37,490 bases of DNA from Burkholderiales bacterium (GCA_947462065.1 CANHNO010000007.1:1-37490); one strand, 5' to 3'; shown: positions 1 to 8,737, counted from the stretch's first letter. Made by a program: numbers and translations. The notes: a model not told the origin generated them from the sequence alone.

Positions 1-643
1 CCTGGTGCTGGTGGCGCCGCGCTACTCGAATGTGAAGGGCAAGGCCGATGCGATTTCCCTGGCCAGCGGCGCGCTCGATGTGCTGGATGGCGCGCGGATC
101 GTGGGCACCTTGGCTGAAGCACTCGACGGAGTCACGTATGCCTGCGCCACCGCGATGACGCCGCGCGACTTCGGCCCGCCTACTCATCCGCCGCGAGAAC
201 TGTTCGCCACGCTGGCAGCGCAGCCGCAGCGCATCGCGTTTGTGTTCGGATCCGAACGCTATGGCATGAGCAACGACGATGTGTACCAATGCCATGCCTC
301 CCTGAGCATCCCGACTGCGCCCGGCTACGGCTCGCTGAACCTGGCGCAGGCCGTGCAGCTGATTGCCTACGACTGGCGTCAGGCGCTGGGCGGCTTCGAG
401 GTTGTCTCGCGCAGTGCCGACCCGGTGCTGGCCGATGCGGTGGCAGTGCAGGGCGCGCTCGAGCATTGGCGTGAGGTGCTGATCGACATCGATTTCCTGA
501 ACCCGCAGTCGCCGCAAAAATTGATGCCGAGGCTGAACCAGGCCTTGAACCGGCTGCAGGTCACCGAAGAGGAGATCCATTTGCTGCGAGGCATTGCGAA
601 AGCTGTGCAAAAGCGCACGCGTCTGCCAAACGACAGCGTTTGA
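1..643 (+). CDS. trmJ: tRNA (cytidine/uridine-2'-O-)-methyltransferase TrmJ, 5' end missing
   Basis: The visible 213 residues are the body of a SPOUT-class RNA methyltransferase. In TrmJ this enzyme uses S-adenosylmethionine to methylate the 2'-OH of nucleotide 32 in the tRNA anticodon loop. The stretch FVFGSERYGMSNDD and the later GYGSLNLAQAVQLIAYD match the two knotted C-terminal motifs of TrmJ, which bind the cofactor and form the dimer. The reading frame is open to the first base, so the N-terminus lies outside the window; the internal GTG near the start is not the real start because conserved sequence surrounds it. A C-terminal helical extension of about 70 residues is normal for the family. 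It ends at TGA 641-643, just before a GC hairpin. In many betaproteobacteria trmJ sits directly before cysE; here another gene lies between them. Confidence 0.93.
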   Translation, partial: LVLVAPRYSNVKGKADAISLASGALDVLDGARIVGTLAEALDGVTYACATAMTPRDFGPPTHPPRELFATLAAQPQRIAFVFGSERYGMSNDDVYQCHASLSIPTAPGYGSLNLAQAVQLIAYDWRQALGGFEVVSRSADPVLADAVAVQGALEHWREVLIDIDFLNPQSPQKLMPRLNQALNRLQVTEEEIHLLRGIAKAVQKRTRLPNDSV

Positions 644-644
644 G

Positions 645-660
645 CCCCGCAGTCGCGGGG
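645..660 (+). terminator. GC hairpin after trmJ, possible weak terminator
   Basis: CCCCGC (645-650), four-base loop, GCGGGG (655-660) begins one base after the trmJ stop codon. There is no T-run behind it, so intrinsic termination would be weak. It may only stabilise the 3' end of the trmJ message. Confidence 0.35.
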
Positions 661-699
661 TGTTCGGGGTGAGCCCGGATGCCTAGGATGCCGTGATGG

Positions 700-720
700 G
701 TCGAGCAGGGGTTGCTCGAC
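700..720 (+). other. perfect 8-bp inverted repeat in the leader of the PEP-CTERM gene
   Basis: GTCGAGCA (700-707), loop GGGGT, TGCTCGAC (713-720). The repeat ends 10 bases before the CGGAG ribosome-binding site at 731-735 and 20 bases before the ATG at 741. It could be a protein operator, or an RNA hairpin affecting translation of the PEP-CTERM gene. It lacks a T-run, so it is not a typical terminator. Confidence 0.5.
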
Positions 721-740
721 TGACGCAGTCCGGAGCATCT

Positions 741-1400
741 ATGGCATCACTCAAATCCCTTGCAATGGCAGCAGTCATCCTCGCCGCCACCCAGGCTCAT
801 GCGATTTCTTTCACCGTGACCAGCGGAGCGTATTCGCTGGTAGAGGGCGTCTCAACTGACACCTTCGACCCCGACGCAACGATTTCGCTGAACCCGATGG
901 GTGGTGCATTCTTCTCGGCGTCTGCGAGTGGCATTACTGCCAAGCCTCCGGGCTCTGCAGGCCAGTGGTGGTCGATCGGCACCTCCGGCCGGCAAGCCGG
1001 TCCCGGCGTCGTGCAGTTGAACTTCAGCGCTGCGTACTACGGCTTCTTGTGGGGCTCGCCAGACAGCTACAACTCCGTTGAGTTTTACAGCGACGGCAAT
1101 CTGTTGAAGAGGTTCGGTGGCTCTGACGTGTTCGCGCAGGCCAATGGGTTTCAAGGCGTACTCCGTCAAGGCCAGTACGTTAACTTCTGGGCGGGTGAGG
1201 GCGAGCAGTTCGATCAAGTGCGCTTCCTTTCGGGTGGCAATGCGTTCGAGACCGACAACCATGCTGTGTTCGCGCCAATCAATGTGCAGATCGACAACTT
1301 CACGGCAGCTGTGCCTGAACCTGAAACTTACGCGCTGATGCTGGCGGGTCTTTGCGCAATCGGCTTTATGTCCCGCAATCGCCTCCGGTCTAAGTCGTGA
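741..1400 (+). CDS. PEP-CTERM sorting-domain exported protein
   Basis: This 219-residue protein starts at ATG 741, preceded by CGGAG at a 5-base distance; an upstream in-frame start would add residues before an evident signal peptide. Residues 1-20 form a Sec signal (short basic start, Ala-rich core, cleavage probably after AHA). The last 29 residues hold the PEP-CTERM tripartite signal: VPEP at about 191-194, a hydrophobic helix, and a basic tail NRLRSKS. Proteins of this class are recognised by an exosortase (EpsH/XrtA type), usually in bacteria that make extracellular polysaccharide. The middle is rich in Gly, Ser and aromatic residues and looks like a beta-sandwich, but I do not recognise a specific fold or function. 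No exosortase gene lies in the window. The gene is bounded by its own leader and terminator, as expected for a single-gene unit. Confidence 0.88.
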   Translation: MASLKSLAMAAVILAATQAHAISFTVTSGAYSLVEGVSTDTFDPDATISLNPMGGAFFSASASGITAKPPGSAGQWWSIGTSGRQAGPGVVQLNFSAAYYGFLWGSPDSYNSVEFYSDGNLLKRFGGSDVFAQANGFQGVLRQGQYVNFWAGEGEQFDQVRFLSGGNAFETDNHAVFAPINVQIDNFTAAVPEPETYALMLAGLCAIGFMSRNRLRSKS

Positions 1401-1410
1401 CCTCCCTGTA

Positions 1411-1435
1411 AAAGGCCCCTCTCGGGGCCTTCTTT
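1411..1435 (+). terminator. Rho-independent terminator after the PEP-CTERM gene
   Basis: AAGGCCCC (1412-1419), loop TCTC, GGGGCCTT (1424-1431), followed by CTTTG. This 8-bp stem starts 12 bases after the stop codon and separates the PEP-CTERM transcript from cysE. Confidence 0.8.
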
Positions 1436-1503
1436 GCGTCTGTTGTCTACAGCGCCTCGGCGGGCGTGCGGCTAGACTGGTTGCTGGCTAAACCCAACAA
1501 ACC

Positions 1504-2283
1504 ATGTTCCAGCGCCTCCGCGAAGACATCGCCTGCATTCTTGAACGCGACCCCGCGGCGCGCAGTTCCTGGGAAGTACTGACCTGCTATCCAGGCCTGC
1601 ACGCGCTGGTGCTGCATCGTCGGGCGCACTGGTTCTGGCAAAACGGCTGGCTCTGGCTCGGCCGATTCATCTCGCATCTGGCGCGATTTGTGTCTGGCAT
1701 CGAGATTCACCCCGGAGCCCGGATCGGCCGACGAGTCTTCATCGACCACGGCATGGGCGTGGTCATCGGCGAGACCGCCGAGATCGGTGATGACTGCACC
1801 ATCTACCAGGGCGTCACGCTCGGTGGTACCTCGCTCAGCAAAGGCGCCAAACGCCACCCGACGCTGGGCCGTGGGGTGATCGTCGGTGCCAATTCGCAGG
1901 TGCTCGGTGGCTTCACCGTCGGCGACAACGCCCGAGTGGGCTCGAATGCGGTGGTGCTGAAGCCAGTGCCGGCCGGCGCCACGGCGGTCGGCAACCCGGC
2001 CCGGATCATTGATGCGCAGGCCGATGCCGCGCGCGAGGCCACGGCGGCCAGGATGGGCTTCTCGGCCTACGGCATCACGCAGGGCGACGACCCGGTGGCG
2101 CAGGCGATGAAGGGGCTGATCGACCACGCGGCGAGCCAGGAGCATCAGATCACGATGCTGTGGCAGGCCATCGAGACCTTGTCCAAGCGGCCGAGTGAGT
2201 CGGTCCGCGCAGACTGCGTGCCGCCCGATGCCCAGACGACCGACCAATTCAACGCTGCTGCGCTGAGTCAGCTCGTGAAGTGA
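1504..2283 (+). CDS. cysE: serine O-acetyltransferase
   Basis: A cytoplasmic enzyme that transfers acetyl from acetyl-CoA to L-serine, making O-acetylserine for cysteine synthesis. The protein has 259 residues. From residue about 65 to 170 it carries left-handed beta-helix hexapeptide repeats ([18 protein letters not shown]). The catalytic Asp-His region FIDHGMG places His82, and KRHP places the second conserved His118, equivalent to the two active-site histidines of E. coli CysE; the family signature [12 protein letters not shown] follows. The N-terminal helical domain is short (about 60 residues), as in the EpsC-like subclass rather than the longer E. coli type, while the C-terminal tail of about 85 residues beyond the helix is long and probably flexible. 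The tail of the E. coli enzyme binds cysteine synthase; whether this one does is unknown. Confidence 0.95.
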   Translation: MFQRLREDIACILERDPAARSSWEVLTCYPGLHALVLHRRAHWFWQNGWLWLGRFISHLARFVSGIEIHPGARIGRRVFIDHGMGVVIGETAEIGDDCTIYQGVTLGGTSLSKGAKRHPTLGRGVIVGANSQVLGGFTVGDNARVGSNAVVLKPVPAGATAVGNPARIIDAQADAAREATAARMGFSAYGITQGDDPVAQAMKGLIDHAASQEHQITMLWQAIETLSKRPSESVRADCVPPDAQTTDQFNAAALSQLVK

Positions 2284-2289
2284 AGCGGA

Positions 2290-2895
<606 letters not shown>

Positions 2896-2916
2896 GGCAG
2901 TGTCGACTGGCAGGAC

Positions 2917-3480
2917 TCAACTGCCGTCAGCGGCTGACGCTGACGGCGTCGGGTATTGCCGTATGAACTTGAACAACTCGCGAAAGGCCTTGCCACTGCG
3001 CTGCTCGGGCAGCACCGAGGCATCCTTGCGCGCCGCGCGGATCAGGCTGCGCAGCTGTTGCACATCGGCCTGGGGGCGCTCGGCCGTCCATTCGGTCAAT
3101 GCGTCGTCGCTGGCGATCAGTTCCGCGCGCCAGCGTTCCGCATCGTGCAGCGCGAGGGCGTCCTTTGCATGCCCGAGTTGCATCGCAGCGACCGCTTCAC
3201 GCAGCGGTTCGGGGTCGGTGCGGCGCATCAGCTTGCCGATGTACTGCATCTGGCGGCGTCGACCCTCGTGGGTCTTGGTGCCACGGTACTGGCGGATGGC
3301 GTCCAGCAGGATCTCGTCCATCGGCAGATCGACCAGCCGGTTGTCCGGCATCTCGACCAGCGCCACGCCCAGGTCCTGAAGATCGTGCGAGTCCTTCTTT
3401 CGCCGTGTCTTGCTCGGGCGTGTGAGCCATGCCGGGATGGGCTCGGCGTCGTCGGGGTCTGGTGACTCGTTGTGTGGCAT
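2917..3480 (-). CDS. yjgA: ribosome-associated protein DarP/YjgA (DUF615)
   Basis: The YjgA (DarP) family acts late in assembly of the 50S ribosomal subunit, binding 23S rRNA. This 187-residue protein shows the family's conserved blocks: SKTRRKKDSHDLQDLG, LPMDEILLDAI, EGRRRQMQYIGKLMR near the middle, and LRSLIRAARKD with LFKFIRQ at the C-terminus. It is highly charged, without signal peptide or membrane segment. The start is ATG 3480; an in-frame start further upstream would have no support. It is the first gene of a two-gene unit with mog and is divergent from pmbA across 186 bases. Confidence 0.93.
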   Translation of the reverse strand: MPHNESPDPDDAEPIPAWLTRPSKTRRKKDSHDLQDLGVALVEMPDNRLVDLPMDEILLDAIRQYRGTKTHEGRRRQMQYIGKLMRRTDPEPLREAVAAMQLGHAKDALALHDAERWRAELIASDDALTEWTAERPQADVQQLRSLIRAARKDASVLPEQRSGKAFRELFKFIRQYPTPSASAADGS

Positions 3481-3666
3481 GGGTCGGCTGTGAAAGCGGG
3501 GCGTAGGGCGAAGCGCAGACTGCGGTCGCTGGTGAAAAGCCGCTCGCTATCATAGCCACGGGGTCTCCAGAGACGGTCGTGTCATGCCGCTTGGATGTGA
3601 CTTCGATTCAGTTCCCTATTTCCTTTTTTGCTGCCTGCGCCGCAATCCAACCGACGTCCCCCACCC

Positions 3667-5064
3667 ATGCCCCCAAAGACCTCGCCGTCATCCGTGTCCA
3701 CCGGCTTTGCGTATGCCCGTGCCGATTTTCAGCAGTTGGTCGACGACGCACTGAAGTTCGCAGCCCAGATCGGTGCCACCGATGCCGGCGCCGAGGTGTC
3801 CGAGGGCGTCGGCCTGTCGGTGTCGGTGCGCAAGGGTGAGATTGAGAACGTGGAGCGCAACCGCGACAAGTCGATCAGCGTGTCGGTCTACATCGGCCAG
3901 CGGCGCGGCAATGCGAGCACCTCTGACTTCTCGCGAGCTGCGCTCGAGCAGACCGTGCGCGCGGCACATGACATCGCCCGTTTTACCGCCGACGACCCGG
4001 CCGCCGGCCTGCCGGACGCGGCCGATCTCGCCCTGGGCGAGGCCGCCACGCGCGACCTTGACCTGTTTCACCCCTGGGCGATTGATGCCGCCGGCGCCGC
4101 CGAGATCGCGCAGCGCTGCGAGCGGGCCGCCTTGACGCTGGATCCGCGCATCACCAATTCCGAAGGCGCCGGCGTGTCGGCGCAGCAGTCGCATTTCTTC
4201 GCCGGCAACAGCCGCGGGTTTCGCGGTGGCTATGCCAGCTCACGGCATTCGCTGTCGGTGGCGCCGATTGCTTCGCTGCCTGGCCGCCGCGGCGACGACA
4301 TGCAGCGTGATGCCTGGTACAGCTCGATGCGCTCGGCCGATCAACTCGCGTCCCCCGAGGCGGTCGGCCGTTACGCGGCCGAGCGGGCGCTGTCGCGGCT
4401 GAAGTCGCGCAAGGTCAAGACCTGTGAAGTGCCGGTGCTGTTCGAGTCAACCATTGCCGCTGGTTTGCTCGGCGCTTATGTGCAGGCCACGAGCGGCGGG
4501 GCGCTGTACCGCAAGTCGAGCTTCCTGCTCGACAGCCTGGGCAAGCGGGTGCTCGCCAAGCACATCGACATTCACGAAGACCCGCACCAGTTGCGCGGCA
4601 AGGCCAGCGCGCCGTTCGATGATGAAGGCGTGATGACCCACGCGCGCGATATCGTCAAGGGCGGCGTCGCGCAGGGGTACTTCCTTTCGAGTTACTCGGC
4701 GCGCAAGCTCGGCATGCGCACTACCGGGCATGCCGGCGGCTCGCAGAACCTGACGCTTTCCAGCCGGTTGACCCAGCCCGGTGACGATCTGGCGGCGATG
4801 TTGCGCAAGCTTGATCGCGGACTGTTCGTCATCGAGCTCATGGGCCAAGGCGTCAATCCCGTCACAGGCGACTATTCGCGCGGTGCGGCCGGTTTCTGGG
4901 TCGAGCGCGGTCGTATCGTGCATCCGGTCAACGAGATCACCATCGCCGGCAACCTCAAGCAGATGTTCAAGGGCATCGTGGCGGTGGGCGCCGATGCTTA
5001 CACCACGGGTGGAAAAACCATTGGCTCGGTGCTGGTCGATTCGATGAAGATCGCGGGCAGCTGA
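3667..5064 (+). CDS. pmbA: TldE/PmbA-family metalloprotease subunit
   Basis: PmbA (TldE) forms a heterodimer with TldD that degrades unfolded peptides and matures some peptide antibiotics. PmbA itself lacks the metal-binding catalytic residues, which reside in TldD. I chose ATG 3667 (465 residues) over the TTG at 3628 because the extra residues are Pro-rich and the E. coli protein has about 450. A GTG at 3694 is also possible, and no clear ribosome-binding site decides between them. Typical PmbA sequence includes EVSEGVGLSVSVRKGEIENVE near the N-terminus, RDKSISVSVYIG, HAGGSQNLTL, and the C-terminal block LFVIELMGQGVNPVTGDYSRGAAGFWVE. No tldD is present in the window. Confidence 0.94.
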   Translation: MPPKTSPSSVSTGFAYARADFQQLVDDALKFAAQIGATDAGAEVSEGVGLSVSVRKGEIENVERNRDKSISVSVYIGQRRGNASTSDFSRAALEQTVRAAHDIARFTADDPAAGLPDAADLALGEAATRDLDLFHPWAIDAAGAAEIAQRCERAALTLDPRITNSEGAGVSAQQSHFFAGNSRGFRGGYASSRHSLSVAPIASLPGRRGDDMQRDAWYSSMRSADQLASPEAVGRYAAERALSRLKSRKVKTCEVPVLFESTIAAGLLGAYVQATSGGALYRKSSFLLDSLGKRVLAKHIDIHEDPHQLRGKASAPFDDEGVMTHARDIVKGGVAQGYFLSSYSARKLGMRTTGHAGGSQNLTLSSRLTQPGDDLAAMLRKLDRGLFVIELMGQGVNPVTGDYSRGAAGFWVERGRIVHPVNEITIAGNLKQMFKGIVAVGADAYTTGGKTIGSVLVDSMKIAGS

Positions 5065-5103
5065 TCCCTCACTGTCACCCTGCCTTCTCTACCGAGCGCC
5101 TGC

Positions 5104-6186
5104 GTGCAACGTCGTCGATTCATCCACCACAGCGGACTTGCCGGCGTGCTTGCGGCAGGCACCGCACCGGCCCTCGTCCACGCCCAAGCCAATCTGCGCT
5201 GGCGTCTTGCCTCCAGCTTTCCCAAATCGTTGGACACCATCTTCGGTGCGGCGGAGCTGTTTGCGAAGAAGGTGGGCGAGATGAGCGGCGGGAGGTTTCA
5301 GATCAGCGTCCATCCTGCCGGGGAACTGCTGCCGCCGTTCGGTGTGGTCGATGGCGTGCAGGCGGCTACGGTCGAAATGGCGCACACCGTGCCCTATTAC
5401 TACTTCGGCAAGGACGAAACCTTTGCCATCGGTGCGGCCATTCCATTCGGTCTCAACTCGCGCCAGATGTCCGCCTGGACCTTTCACGGCAATGGGCTGA
5501 AGCTGATGCGCGAGTTCTATGCCAAGTACAACATCATCAGTTTCCCGGGCGGTAACACGGGGGTTCAGATGGGTGGCTGGTACCGCAAGGAAATCAAGTC
5601 ACTGGCCGACATGAAGGGCCTCAAGATGCGCATTGGTGGCTTCGCCGGCCGTGTCATTGAGCGCATGGGCGCGGTGTCGCAGAGCATCCCTGGCGGCGAG
5701 GTGTACCAGGCGCTGGAAAAAGGCACGATCGACGCTGTCGAATGGATCGGCCCTTACGACGACGAGAAACTCGGCTTCTACAAGGTCGCGCCCTTCTACT
5801 ACTATCCCGGCTGGTGGGAAGGTGGTCCGCAGATTGATTTCTTCATCAACACGCAGGCCTACGCGAAACTGACTGCCGAGTACAAGGCAATCGTTGAAGC
5901 TGCTGCTGCGGTCGCCCACATCGACATGCAGGCCCGCTACGACGCCAAGAACCCGGCCGCCCTGAAGTCCCTGGTGAAGTCCGGCGTGAAGGTCTTGCCG
6001 TTTCCGAAGCTGGTGCTCGATGAAGCGTTCAAACAGTCGATGCAGCTGTACGACGAGCTGAGCGCGAAGAACCCGAACTGGAAGAAGGTCTACGAAGACT
6101 ATTCAGCCTTCCGCCGCGAACAGAACCTGTGGTTCCGATTTGCCGAGTCCAGCTTCGATCGCTACATGCAGAGCGTCAAGCTCTGA
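5104..6186 (+). CDS. TRAP transporter periplasmic binding protein, TakP/DctP type
   Basis: A 360-residue solute-binding protein of a TRAP (Na+-driven) uptake system. The start is GTG 5104. The N-terminus reads MQRRRF followed by a hydrophobic core and VHA at 25-27, which resembles a twin-arginine or Sec signal cleaved after Ala27. The block MRIGGFAGR around Arg176 contains the arginine that in this family pairs with the substrate carboxylate. GGEVYQALEKGTIDAVEWIGPYDDEK (about 197-222) closely resembles TakP, the Rhodobacter 2-oxoacid binding protein, so a 2-oxo or related small carboxylic acid is the likeliest ligand; this is inference. The gene follows pmbA by 39 bases. Unusually, the matching permease genes dctQ and dctM lie on the opposite strand and converge on it. 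Confidence 0.92.
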   Translation: MQRRRFIHHSGLAGVLAAGTAPALVHAQANLRWRLASSFPKSLDTIFGAAELFAKKVGEMSGGRFQISVHPAGELLPPFGVVDGVQAATVEMAHTVPYYYFGKDETFAIGAAIPFGLNSRQMSAWTFHGNGLKLMREFYAKYNIISFPGGNTGVQMGGWYRKEIKSLADMKGLKMRIGGFAGRVIERMGAVSQSIPGGEVYQALEKGTIDAVEWIGPYDDEKLGFYKVAPFYYYPGWWEGGPQIDFFINTQAYAKLTAEYKAIVEAAAAVAHIDMQARYDAKNPAALKSLVKSGVKVLPFPKLVLDEAFKQSMQLYDELSAKNPNWKKVYEDYSAFRREQNLWFRFAESSFDRYMQSVKL

Positions 6187-6222
6187 GAGGCCGCGAACCC
6201 GCACGCGGCGCGGGCTGCCACG

Positions 6223-7800
6223 TTACTTGCCGGAGGCGTTGCGGTCGGCCTCGACCGACTCCAGCAGCGCCTTCAACGGATCTTCGTCGGCGGCAGTCGG
6301 GTCGTGCGATTCGGCTGCGCTGGCCGCGTCTGCGGCATCGACCGCGTTCTGATCGGTCTGCATCTGCTGCAGCACCGCATCCGCATCGATGCGGGTGACT
6401 TCCTTGTCGCCGCGAGACACGAGTTGCGGGAACGCAATGATCAGCGCCACCAGCGTCAGCTGGATCAGCACGAATGGAATCGCGCCGCGGTAGATCTGCC
6501 CGATAGTGACCGGCGACATGCGCTGGCCGGTCACCGCGTCGGTGTACTCCCGCTCGGGCGCGACGCTGCGCAGGTAAAACAGCGCGAAGCCGAACGGCGG
6601 ATGCATGAACGAGGTCTGCATGTTCACCGCCAGCAGCACGCCGAACCACACCAGGTCGATGCCCAGCGCCGCGGCCACCGGGGCGAGCAGCGGGACCACG
6701 ATGAAGGCCAGCTCGAAGAAGTCCAGGAAGAACGCCAGCACGAAGATCAGCACGTTGACGATGATCAAGAAGCCCAGCGCGCCCCCGGGCAGGCCGGTCA
6801 GCAGTTGCTCCACCCACTTCGGCCCGTCGACCGCCTGGAAGGTCAGGCTGAACACCGTCGAGCCGATCAGGATGAACATCACAAAGCACGACAGCCGCGC
6901 CGTGCTGTCCATGGCCTGGCGCAGAAGGCTCATGTCGAGGCGGCGTCGCAGGATCGCCATCACAAGCGCGCCGACCGCCCCCATCGCGCCGCCTTCGGTG
7001 GGTGTGGCAATGCCAAGGAAGATCGTGCCGAGCACCAGGAAGATCAGGGCCAGCGGTGGCACCAGCACCAGCGCCACATGACCGTACAGCCGCATCTGTG
7101 ATCGCCATCCCGAGTCCAGCGGCCGGCCGCCCAGCGTGCGAGCTGCGGCGGGCATCGCCGGCACCCATTCGGGCCGCACAAGGCTGATGACCAGCACGTA
7201 CAGCACATAGGAGCCAGTCAGCAGCAAGGCCGGACCGAGGGCGCCTTGGTAGAGATCGCCCACGCTCTGCCCGAGTTGGTCAGCGAGCACGATCAGCACC
7301 AGCGATGGTGGGATGATCTGCGCCAGCGTCCCGGAGGCTGCGATCACGCCGCTGGCCACCCGACGGTCATAGCCGTAGCGCAGCATGATGGGCAGCGAGA
7401 TCAGCCCCATCGAGATCACCGAGGCCGCGACCACGCCCGTGGTGGCCGCGAGCATCGCGCCGACGAAGATCACCGCATAGGCGAGGCCACCGCGGATCGG
7501 ACCGAACAGCTGGCCGATGGTGTCCAGCAGGTCCTCGGCCATGCCTGATCGTTCGAGGATCAACCCCATGAAGGTGAAGAACGGGATCGCCAGCAGGGTG
7601 TCGTTCTGCATGATGCCGACGATGCGCAGCGGCAGCGCCTGCATCAGCGACGCAGGCAGCAGGCCCAACTCGATCCCGACCAGCGAATAGAACAGTCCGC
7701 AGGCGCCCAGAGAGAACGCCACCGGGTATCCCACCAGCAGAAAGATTACAAGCGAGCCGAACATCAGCGGCGCGATGTTGGCCGCGATCAGCTCGTGCAT
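6223..7800 (-). CDS. TRAP transporter large permease subunit DctM
   Basis: The 12-helix ion-coupled transport channel of a TRAP system, in the inner membrane. I place the start at ATG 7800; its first base is also the last base of the dctQ stop codon (TGATG), so the two genes are translationally coupled. The protein is 525 residues, longer than the common 425-440. Hydrophobic segments run to about residue 460, with family motifs such as PFFTFMGLILERSG, GVVAASVISMGLISLPIML and IATPTEGGAMGAVGALV. After the last helix comes a charged, Asp/Glu/Ala-rich tail of about 60 residues, predicted cytoplasmic and disordered. The gene converges on the TakP-like binding protein gene, with 36 bases between stop codons. 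Confidence 0.93.
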   Translation of the reverse strand: MHELIAANIAPLMFGSLVIFLLVGYPVAFSLGACGLFYSLVGIELGLLPASLMQALPLRIVGIMQNDTLLAIPFFTFMGLILERSGMAEDLLDTIGQLFGPIRGGLAYAVIFVGAMLAATTGVVAASVISMGLISLPIMLRYGYDRRVASGVIAASGTLAQIIPPSLVLIVLADQLGQSVGDLYQGALGPALLLTGSYVLYVLVISLVRPEWVPAMPAAARTLGGRPLDSGWRSQMRLYGHVALVLVPPLALIFLVLGTIFLGIATPTEGGAMGAVGALVMAILRRRLDMSLLRQAMDSTARLSCFVMFILIGSTVFSLTFQAVDGPKWVEQLLTGLPGGALGFLIIVNVLIFVLAFFLDFFELAFIVVPLLAPVAAALGIDLVWFGVLLAVNMQTSFMHPPFGFALFYLRSVAPEREYTDAVTGQRMSPVTIGQIYRGAIPFVLIQLTLVALIIAFPQLVSRGDKEVTRIDADAVLQQMQTDQNAVDAADAASAAESHDPTAADEDPLKALLESVEADRNASGK

Positions 7801-8357
7801 CAACGGGTGTCCTTGCCGGCCACGGTGTCGTCCTGGCCGACTGCCGGATCTGCGACGAGGCCGCGCAGCCAGGCCACCCGCTTGATCAGTTCAGACAGGC
7901 CCTGCAGCCCCAGCAGCCCGAAGCCGAGCGGCAGCAGCGCCAGCACCGGCCAGCGGATCAGGCCTCCGGCGTTGTTGGACATCTCGCCGGACGTGTATGC
8001 GCGTGCCACGATCGGCCACGACAGCGAGATCACCAGCACGACGAGCGGCATCAGAAAGCAAAGCACACCCAAGATGTCGATCCAGGCTTGTGTGCGCTTT
8101 GACAGCCGACCCGACAGCACGTCGATGCGCACATGCGCCTGGCGGCGCAGCGTGTCGCCGGCAACCAGCAAAAAAACTGCGGCGAACAGGTACCACTGGA
8201 TTTCCAGGAAGGCGTTCGAGCTGGTGTTGAGCAGCTTGCGCACCACCGCATTGCCCGCACTGATCAGCACCGCTGCCAGCACCAGCCAGGCCACCCAGCG
8301 CCCCACTGCGGCGTTCAGCCGGTCGATCAGGCGCGACAGCTTGAGCAGGTTCGGCAC
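7800..8357 (-). CDS. TRAP transporter small permease subunit DctQ
   Basis: A 185-residue inner-membrane protein with four hydrophobic segments: about residues 15-35 (WVAWLVLAAVLISAGNAV), 50-70 (IQWYLFAAVFLLVAGDTL), 90-115 and 135-160. The sequence around FLEIQWYLFAAVFLLVAGDTLRRQAHVRIDV is the DctQ signature. DctQ binds the large permease and is needed for transport; its length fits the longer TakQ-like members. Start is GTG 8357, 10 bases after the DUF442 gene stop, with no strong ribosome-binding site, suggesting coupling to the gene before it. Its stop overlaps the dctM start by one base. Confidence 0.92.
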   Translation of the reverse strand: MPNLLKLSRLIDRLNAAVGRWVAWLVLAAVLISAGNAVVRKLLNTSSNAFLEIQWYLFAAVFLLVAGDTLRRQAHVRIDVLSGRLSKRTQAWIDILGVLCFLMPLVVLVISLSWPIVARAYTSGEMSNNAGGLIRWPVLALLPLGFGLLGLQGLSELIKRVAWLRGLVADPAVGQDDTVAGKDTR

Positions 8358-8367
8358 CAGGCTCTAA

Positions 8368-8712
8368 TCAGGCCGATGCGGCGGCCTGAAACAGCTTGCC
8401 CGAGCGGGTACCGGTGCGGCAGAAAACCAGGATCGGCTTCGGCAGCGCATCGATCAGTCCGCGGAACCTCGCGATTTCGTCCGGGCTCTGGTAGCCCGGC
8501 GCAACTGGCAGATGCCGGTAAGACAGCCCGGCGGCCAGGGCCGCCGCTTCGATTGCCGCGCTGGTGGGCTGCTCGGCACCGCCTTCGTGGTCTGGCCGGT
8601 TGTTGATGACGCTCTTGAACCCAGCCTGCGCGACCAGCGCCATCGCCGAGGCTTCGAGCTGAGGTGCGGCACTGACATGGGCGCTCAGGGGTTGCAGTGG
8701 TGGCAAACTCAT
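8368..8712 (-). CDS. DUF442 (TIGR01244) phosphatase-like / sulfurtransferase-like protein
   Basis: A 114-residue cytoplasmic protein of the family that also forms the N-terminal part of beta-lactamase-hydrolase-like proteins. It has a tyrosine-phosphatase-like fold with a nucleophile loop near the C-terminus: ILVFCRTGTRSG, Cys98 to Arg103. The loop is Cys-X4-Arg, as in rhodaneses, rather than the Cys-X5-Arg of true protein tyrosine phosphatases. FKSVINNRPDHEG near residue 35 and LPVAPGYQSPDEIARF near 68 are typical of the family. The substrate is not known. The ATG at 8712 has AAGGAG upstream. It sits 25 bases after yqeY and 10 bases before dctQ on the same strand, so it is probably cotranscribed with the TRAP permease genes. 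Confidence 0.88.
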   Translation of the reverse strand: MSLPPLQPLSAHVSAAPQLEASAMALVAQAGFKSVINNRPDHEGGAEQPTSAAIEAAALAAGLSYRHLPVAPGYQSPDEIARFRGLIDALPKPILVFCRTGTRSGKLFQAAASA

Positions 8713-8737
8713 CGGTGGGCTCCTTGCGGGGTAGAAC

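Noticed and set aside
1443-1478. Promoter for cysE (TTGTCT and TAGACT)
   Set aside because: The spacing is 24 bases, too long for a sigma-70 promoter.
3549-3554. TATGAT -10 element for yjgA
   Set aside because: On the minus strand the hexamer is acceptable, but no -35 element occurs at 16-18 bases, so I do not call a promoter.
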